Assembly (NCBI GenBank): GCA_964557845.1
Contig: CAZLBV010000238.1
Coordinates: 1 to 10,116, forward strand
DNA length: 10,116 nt
Source of the DNA: CAZLBV01 sp964557845
GTDB taxonomy: Bacteria; Acidobacteriota; Aminicenantia; Aminicenantales; Aminicenantaceae
Direction: 5' to 3'
Numbering within the stretch: position 1 is the stretch's first letter; each line of letters starts with the position of its first letter. Below the pieces are notes generated by a model that had not been told where the DNA came from, did no database searches, and saw nothing but the letters and a program-made list of their open reading frames with translations. The position numbers and the translations under genes are program-made. Shown one piece after another: positions 5,643 to 10,116 of this stretch.

Positions 5643-6560
5643 ATGAATACGGCCCTAAAAATAGAAAACTTACATAAATCGTTTAAAACCGGATTTGCGT
5701 TAAAAAAGAAAAAGATCCTTAAAGGGATCTCTATTAGCGTTGAGCCGGGAGAGATCTTCGGTTATTTGGGGCCCAATGGAGCCGGGAAAACCACAACCAT
5801 CAAATGTATATTAGGTTTGATCTTTCCTGAGCAAGGAGATATCGAAATACTTGGTTATCCCTACTTATCCCTCAAGTCCAAAGAAAAGCTCGGGTTTCTT
5901 CCGGAAAACCCATATTTTTATGACTACCTTACGGCAGAGGAGTTTCTCGATTTTTACAGCCGTTTGTATCATATCCCATCTGAAGAAACCAAAGAAAAAA
6001 TCCGTTCCTTGCTTGAATTGGTCGGCTTGGAAAAAACCAAGGATCTTCAGCTAAGAAAGTTTTCAAAGGGAATGCTTCAGCGCATCGGATTGGCCCAAGC
6101 CCTGGTTAACGATCCGGAACTTGTGATTCTGGACGAACCTCTGGGGGGATTGGACCCGTTGGGAAGAAAAGAGATGAGAGACATCATCTTTCAGCTGAAG
6201 GAAAAGGGGAAAACTGTTTTTCTTTCCTCCCATATCCTACAGGACATAGAAATGATCTGTGACAAGGTAGCTATAATTATAGACGGGCAGATAGTTTCCC
6301 AAGGAAAACTGCAGGAATTGATCTCTGAAAAAGTTTTGTTTACAGAGATCATTATCTCCGGAATCGACAAATCCGACCTGGAGCCTCTTGCCGAGGAGAT
6401 TACCTTTCAGGGAGATAAAACATTTATCAAGGTCTTCAGGGAGGAAAATATAAAAGACATATTGGAACTGGTTCAGGCGAAAAAGGGAAAATTACACTCC
6501 CTTCTTCCCAGGACTCCGACTCTTGAGGATCTTTTTGTAGGCACGGTGAAAAAATCATGA
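5643..6560 (+). CDS. ABC transporter ATP-binding protein (ABC-2/CcmA type, PilH-like by context)
   Basis: This is a cytoplasmic ATPase subunit that would drive the membrane partner encoded next. Counting from the ATG at 5643 (305 residues), all motifs are present: Walker A GPNGAGKT (43-50), a Q-loop with Glu instead of Gln (LPE, E88), signature FSKGM (140-144) replacing LSGG, Walker B with catalytic glutamate in LDEP (E165), and the switch histidine in SSH (H197). Residues about 230-305 form the extra C-terminal region common in this subfamily, ending with the usual TLEDLF motif. A TTG nine bases upstream could extend it by three residues, but the promoter position argues against that. It overlaps the permease gene by 4 bp. 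Neighbours suggest it corresponds to PilH of the Myxococcus pilGHI system rather than a drug exporter; the ATPase sequence alone cannot show this. Confidence 0.9.
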   Translation: MNTALKIENLHKSFKTGFALKKKKILKGISISVEPGEIFGYLGPNGAGKTTTIKCILGLIFPEQGDIEILGYPYLSLKSKEKLGFLPENPYFYDYLTAEEFLDFYSRLYHIPSEETKEKIRSLLELVGLEKTKDLQLRKFSKGMLQRIGLAQALVNDPELVILDEPLGGLDPLGRKEMRDIIFQLKEKGKTVFLSSHILQDIEMICDKVAIIIDGQIVSQGKLQELISEKVLFTEIIISGIDKSDLEPLAEEITFQGDKTFIKVFREENIKDILELVQAKKGKLHSLLPRTPTLEDLFVGTVKKS

Positions 6561-7321
6561 AGATCAAAGCCATCGCTTTGAACACCTTTAAAGAAGCGAT
6601 CCGTGACCGTATACTTTATCTGCTGCTCTTCTTTGCCGCAGCCGCTTTGATCTTCTCCCGAGTTCTGGCTCTTCTTACTGTCGGTGACCGGGTAAAGATC
6701 ATTATGGATGTCGGCCTGGCCTCCCTTTCCCTTTTCGGAGTGCTTATGGCAATCTTGATGGGGACCGGTTTGGTCTACAAAGAAATAGACAAAAAAACGG
6801 TCTACACCCTTTTATCCAAACCTATACACCGGTACCAGTTCCTTTTAGGCAAATTTTTTGGACTGCTCATCACGTTGTTCGTAATGCTGTTTCTGATGTG
6901 CCTTATTTTTATGGTCATCATCTTCCTACATAATTTCACGATCGAATGGAAAATGTTTATTGCTTTCTTTTTTATTTTCTTAGAGATGGTTTTGATAACG
7001 GCAGTGGCTCTGCTGTTTTCATGCTTTTCCACTCCTATCTTAAGCTCGATCTTTACCCTTTCGTTTTTTCTCATCGGCCGAACATCCTGGGGTCTCGAAA
7101 CCCTGATAAAAAAAATGCCCTCAGGTATTGGAAAGATCACTGCGCAGATCATTTATACCATTCTCCCAGACCTGGAGAATCTGAATTATAAAACCGAGGT
7201 CGTCCACAGCCTCCCTATTCCTGTGGACCTTGTCCTCTTTTCAACTCTGTATGGGGTCGCTTACAGTGTGTTTGTATTAGCGCTGGCAACACTCATATTC
7301 CGGAGAAGGGATTTCATCTGA
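6557..7321 (+). CDS. ABC-2 type permease (PilI-like by context)
   Basis: This is a 254-residue inner-membrane protein with about six hydrophobic segments: roughly 19-41, 52-74, 103-128, 132-155, 157-177 and 222-247. It follows the ABC-2 family layout. The N-terminus (about 1-15, TFKEAIRDRI) is the amphipathic elbow helix typical of these permeases. The Y-K-E-I-D-K-K-T-V-Y-T-L-L-S-K-P-I block after the second membrane segment is a strong family signature (NosY-like and related permeases). It would form the channel partner of the ATPase, probably as a homodimer. The start overlaps the ATPase stop by ATGA, so the two are coupled, and the TPR gene begins 17 bases after its stop. The substrate is unknown; in the Myxococcus pilus system the equivalent transporter is needed for pilus assembly or export. 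Confidence 0.88.
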   Translation: MKIKAIALNTFKEAIRDRILYLLLFFAAAALIFSRVLALLTVGDRVKIIMDVGLASLSLFGVLMAILMGTGLVYKEIDKKTVYTLLSKPIHRYQFLLGKFFGLLITLFVMLFLMCLIFMVIIFLHNFTIEWKMFIAFFFIFLEMVLITAVALLFSCFSTPILSSIFTLSFFLIGRTSWGLETLIKKMPSGIGKITAQIIYTILPDLENLNYKTEVVHSLPIPVDLVLFSTLYGVAYSVFVLALATLIFRRRDFI

Positions 7322-7337
7322 TCGGACCAAGCGTTTT

Positions 7338-8177
7338 ATGATGAAAAAAAGTAAAATTATAGTGATCATCCTGCTGAGTACAGTTGCTTTTTCAGGTTTA
7401 AAGATCCATATTGATACCATCAACCGGGCAAAGGTCCCGGGCTCATCCATTATTTATATTCCTTCAGGTAAATATCTGAAATACGCCGCCTTTGGTTTTC
7501 CTGAATTGGCTGCGGATTTAATTTATCTTTGGGCCATTCAATACTACAGCGATTATTCTATTCCGGACAGATTCGAATATCTGGATCACATATTTTCTAT
7601 CATTGCCGAACTGGATCCTAAATACATTGATCCTTATCATATCGGATCACTTATAGCTGTAATGGAGGCTATGGATCTGAACCTCGCTATCAAAGTCCTT
7701 GAAATGGGGTTCGAAAAAAACCCTGATCGGTGGCTTTTCCCTTTCCTGGCAGGCCATTATGTTCAGATGTACGGGAATGATTTTCAAATGGCCCGTTCTT
7801 ATTATAAACAAGCAATGGAGATCGAGGGAGCTCCGGAATTCACGGAAAGACTATATGCCAACGCAGCTTTTAAATCATCCGACTATCAGACAGCCTGGAA
7901 GGATTGGCTGAATATCTATGAAAATGCTCCAAATGAAAGAACCAAAAAAATAGCTTCCAATCATCTTTATAATATAAAAGCCACAATCGACAAGATCGAA
8001 CTGGAAAAGGCTCTAAATTTGTATAAAGAAAAATTCGGACATTATCCTGAAGATCTCTCCCGCCTGGTTCAGGCTGGTACTATCAAAAATGTTCCTAAGG
8101 ATCTGGATAATAATGACTATATCTACGATCCTGAAACCGGAGAAGTAACAACCGAAGTCATCCCATGGAAAAGATAA
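7338..8177 (+). CDS. membrane-anchored TPR protein with pseudopilin-like C-terminal segment (PilG-like by context)
   Basis: This 279-residue protein has an N-terminal membrane anchor or uncleaved signal (residues 3-20, after MMKK) and then an extracytoplasmic helical region. Residues about 46-70 (KYLKYAAFGFPELAADLIYLWAIQY in outline) give the ADLIYLWAIQY block seen in TPR proteins of this kind. About 80-200 contain degenerate TPR repeats, visible as LDPKYIDPY, AIKVLEMGFEKNPDRW, ARSYYKQAMEI and AWKDWLNIYENAP. Residues about 224-270 change character: ALNLYKEKFGHYPEDL, L-V-Q-A-G, V-P-K-D, Y-I-Y-D-P-E-T-G-E-V. This pattern is very like the C-terminal domain of major pseudopilins (GspG) and some type IV pilins. 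It lies between an ABC permease and a prepilin peptidase, overlapping the latter by 13 bp. A scaffold role linking the transporter to pilus or pseudopilus assembly is a reasonable inference. Confidence 0.82.
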   Translation: MMKKSKIIVIILLSTVAFSGLKIHIDTINRAKVPGSSIIYIPSGKYLKYAAFGFPELAADLIYLWAIQYYSDYSIPDRFEYLDHIFSIIAELDPKYIDPYHIGSLIAVMEAMDLNLAIKVLEMGFEKNPDRWLFPFLAGHYVQMYGNDFQMARSYYKQAMEIEGAPEFTERLYANAAFKSSDYQTAWKDWLNIYENAPNERTKKIASNHLYNIKATIDKIELEKALNLYKEKFGHYPEDLSRLVQAGTIKNVPKDLDNNDYIYDPETGEVTTEVIPWKR

Positions 8178-8941
8178 TCATCATAATTCTTATCGGAATG
8201 GCCTGGGGCAGCTTTCTCAATGTAGTCATCTACCGCCTGCCTATTGGGATGAGTCTCTTAAATAAACCTCCATCATCCTGTCCACAATGCAAAAAACACA
8301 TAAAGCCCTATGATAATATCCCTATTCTTTCATATCTCATACTCAGAGGAAAATGCCGTTACTGCGGAGCCAGGATCCCGGTCACTTATCTTATGGTTGA
8401 GATTATCACTCCGTTTATCTTTGTGCTTCTCTATCTTCAGCATAATCTGAGTCTTTATTTCTTTGCCTCCTGCTTATTTGCCAGTGGAATGATCACCTTG
8501 TGTTTTATAGATTATTACCATCAGGTATTGCCTGATCATATTACTCTTCCCGGATTTGTCCTGGCATTTATTTATTCCTTTTTCCGGCAGGATATGAGCT
8601 GGATTCAATCTCTGCTGGGAGCAGCCGCCGGAGCTGGTTTTTTACTGGCCGTTTATGGAGTTTATTATCTCATCCGAAAAAAGGAAGGGCTGGGAATGGG
8701 AGATGTAACATTGATGCTGATGATAGGGGCATTCCTGGGATGGAAATTGACTTTTTTTACGTTGTTCGCGGCTTCTCTGGTTGGAGCCGTGGCTGGGGTA
8801 TTGCTTATCCTTTTACAAAAAAAAGATTTGCAGCATGCCCTTCCCTTTGGAACCTTTCTGTCACCAGCCGCCTTGATCGCCCTGCTTTGGGGGCAAAAGA
8901 TCGTCAGCGCCTATCTTTCCCTATTCCAAAACGGCCGGTAA
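8165..8941 (+). CDS. pilD: prepilin peptidase (type IV leader peptidase, A24 family)
   Basis: This bifunctional inner-membrane aspartic protease cleaves the leader of prepilins and N-methylates the new N-terminus. At 258 residues it has the full PilD/GspO plan: the N-terminal GSFLNVVIYRLP block (15-26), a cytoplasmic zinc-type cysteine tetrad C39-x-x-C42 and C64-x-x-C67 around the PYDNIPILSYLILRGKC stretch, then several membrane helices carrying the catalytic aspartates D116 (in FIDYYHQVLPD) and D180 (in GMGD). The second motif reads GMGDVTLM instead of the more common GMGDVKLM. The ATG lies inside the end of the TPR gene with no clear SD, so translation is probably coupled. Its presence ties the operon to type IV pili or a type II secretion pseudopilus; no pilin gene is in the window. 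Confidence 0.95.
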   Translation: MEKIIIIILIGMAWGSFLNVVIYRLPIGMSLLNKPPSSCPQCKKHIKPYDNIPILSYLILRGKCRYCGARIPVTYLMVEIITPFIFVLLYLQHNLSLYFFASCLFASGMITLCFIDYYHQVLPDHITLPGFVLAFIYSFFRQDMSWIQSLLGAAAGAGFLLAVYGVYYLIRKKEGLGMGDVTLMLMIGAFLGWKLTFFTLFAASLVGAVAGVLLILLQKKDLQHALPFGTFLSPAALIALLWGQKIVSAYLSLFQNGR

Positions 8942-9100
8942 CACTTTTGCTTATGAAGGCATTTTTAAAATGAAAGAAAGATTCGGAACCATTTTTTGTC
9001 TCTCCCCCAAAAAAATCCCCGTTTGTCCGCAGGTACGGCCAATCTGGTGTGAAGGGTAGTATAGTTGAATTTTATTATCGAGTATGGTATTGCTTAACCC

Positions 9101-10116
9101 ATGAATATGGATAGGAAAACTACTCTTTTTATTCTGCTGTTCATATTTATATTTTCCTTAGGATTCTCATTCTTTGTTAATCTTAAATCTCTCAAGAAAA
9201 ATTTTCTGTTTGCGGATGAAGCCATATACTATAGTTTAACGCAGAGCTTAGCTCAAGATTTTGATATTGAATATAACCGGATAGACCTTATCCGCTATTA
9301 CCATGAGTGGGAAACCCAACCTTTAGGGATATTTCTCAAGAAAGGCAAAGAAGGGAAAATATTTTACGCAAAATCCTTTGCCTACCCTCTTTTCGCTTTT
9401 CCCTTTGTGAAAATATTTGGCAGTAACGGTTTTTTTGTGTTTCATTCCTGCCTGCTATTTCTCGTTCTCTACACAGGTTTCTTATTTTTTTCTCTTTTTA
9501 ACAAATCTGGACCATCTTTTCTGATTGTGTTCACTTTTATCTTTGCCTCTGTAACTGCTGCCTATTTTCTTTGGATGAGCCCTGATTTTTTTAATTTTGC
9601 TTTGGTTTTTATAATCCTGTTTCTATGGTTGTATAAATATGCCTATAACGAAGGAGAAAACCGGAAGGAAGAAAGAGACGGACGTTTACAAAATTTTCTG
9701 CTTTCCGATTGGTCGGATTATTTAGCCGCCTTACTGGCAGCCATTGCGGTTTTTTCCAAACCGCCCAATATAATCATCATGGGGCCCCTTGTCCTTTACA
9801 CCTTGATCAAAAAAAGATTCATTAAAGCGGCTTTAATGATCATTGTTTTTCTGGTTGGCTCAATAGGTTTCTGGGGAAGTAACCTTTTGATCACCGGAGA
9901 GTGGAATTACCAAGGAGGAGAGCGGAAAACTTTTTACGGCCCCAAATTTCCGTTGGAAAAAGAAGATGTTACTTTTGATTCTGTAGGAAACAAGATGACA
10001 TCGGATAAATATGCAGAAAAGCATCTTTTTTTATCTCCACATGTGTACTTCTATAATTTATTCTATTACATTTTCGGCCGGTTTGCGGGTATGGCTTTGT
10101 ATTTTTTTTCAGCGCT
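9101..10116 (+). CDS. multispanning membrane protein, GT-C glycosyltransferase-like (partial, runs off the window)
   Basis: An open frame starting ATG-AAT-ATG continues without a stop for 338 codons to the window edge, so the C-terminus is missing. The layout is that of GT-C (PMT/ArnT-like) enzymes: a first membrane helix (about 8-28), then an extracytoplasmic loop with an acidic pair (FADEAIYYSL, D39-E40) where these enzymes keep the catalytic Asp. Next comes FYAKSFAYPLFAFPF, akin to the K-x-x-x-Y-P motif at the start of the next helices, and further hydrophobic segments near 108-130, 138-177, 209-232 and 239-260. GT-C enzymes transfer sugars from polyprenyl-phosphate donors to proteins, lipids or glycans on the outer side of the inner membrane. 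The acceptor is unknown; pilin glycosylation is a speculation from position only. There is no clear SD, so the start (M1 or M3) is uncertain. It lies 159 bp after the prepilin peptidase gene. Confidence 0.7.
   Translation, partial: MNMDRKTTLFILLFIFIFSLGFSFFVNLKSLKKNFLFADEAIYYSLTQSLAQDFDIEYNRIDLIRYYHEWETQPLGIFLKKGKEGKIFYAKSFAYPLFAFPFVKIFGSNGFFVFHSCLLFLVLYTGFLFFSLFNKSGPSFLIVFTFIFASVTAAYFLWMSPDFFNFALVFIILFLWLYKYAYNEGENRKEERDGRLQNFLLSDWSDYLAALLAAIAVFSKPPNIIIMGPLVLYTLIKKRFIKAALMIIVFLVGSIGFWGSNLLITGEWNYQGGERKTFYGPKFPLEKEDVTFDSVGNKMTSDKYAEKHLFLSPHVYFYNLFYYIFGRFAGMALYFFSA

Noticed and set aside
5895..5910. Glu in place of Gln in the Q-loop of the ATPase as a sign of inactivity
   Set aside because: An LPE-type Q-loop is frequent in the CcmA/NatA-like subfamily, and Walker A, Walker B and switch histidine are all intact.
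6802..7152. 116-codon open frame on the - strand inside the permease gene
   Set aside because: It is a shadow of the permease gene, whose family motifs and overlaps with neighbours are clear; the antisense product has no recognisable features.
9065..9093. TTGAAT-17-TATTGC as a promoter for the GT-C-like gene
   Set aside because: The -10 match is poor and the predicted transcript start would fall at the ATG itself, leaving no leader.

Overview
The window looks like a chromosomal segment of a Gram-negative-type, probably anaerobic or microaerophilic bacterium. The clues are a Myxococcus/Geobacter-style type IV pilus accessory cluster, a stand-alone Memo-family protein, a tandem di-iron protein paired with an FMN flavoprotein, and moderately AT-rich DNA with canonical sigma-70-like promoters. 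A deltaproteobacterial, Acidobacteriota or Aminicenantes-like lineage would fit, but nothing here fixes the taxonomy. I see no CRISPR array, rRNA, tRNA, transposase or phage gene.

Layout. (1) 120-977 (+): a secreted protein of unknown function with its own clear promoter and Shine-Dalgarno (SD) site. It meets the next unit tail to tail, with 14 bp between stops. (2) 992-3126 (-): a two-gene operon, a Memo-family protein (AmmeMemoRadiSam system protein B type, with an extra N-terminal domain) followed by an agmatinase-family ureohydrolase with all six metal ligands. (3) 3127-3983: an 857-bp stretch with no convincing gene but much inverted-repeat structure: a long imperfect hairpin, a 116-bp element bounded by a perfect 14-bp inverted repeat with TA ends, and a terminator-like hairpin on the + strand with no gene upstream of it. 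(4) 3984-5503 (+): a translationally coupled pair, a tandem ferritin-like di-iron protein and an FMN flavin-reductase-fold protein. Their near-consensus promoter overlaps a PerR-box-like inverted repeat, which suggests a peroxide, oxygen or iron stress operon. (5) 5643-8941 (+): a tight four-gene operon of ABC ATPase, ABC-2 permease, membrane-anchored TPR protein and prepilin peptidase. Its content resembles the pilG-pilH-pilI-pilD block of Myxococcus xanthus, so it probably serves type IV pilus or pseudopilus assembly. (6) 9101-end (+): the N-terminal part of a multispanning GT-C-like membrane protein, cut by the window edge.

The most interesting points are the pilGHI/pilD-like operon, whose TPR protein ends in a segment resembling the conserved C-terminal domain of pseudopilins; the di-iron/flavoprotein pair under a PerR-like site, with altered ligands in the second di-iron domain; and the structured intergenic region, which may hold a small TA-flanked element and an unannotated RNA.
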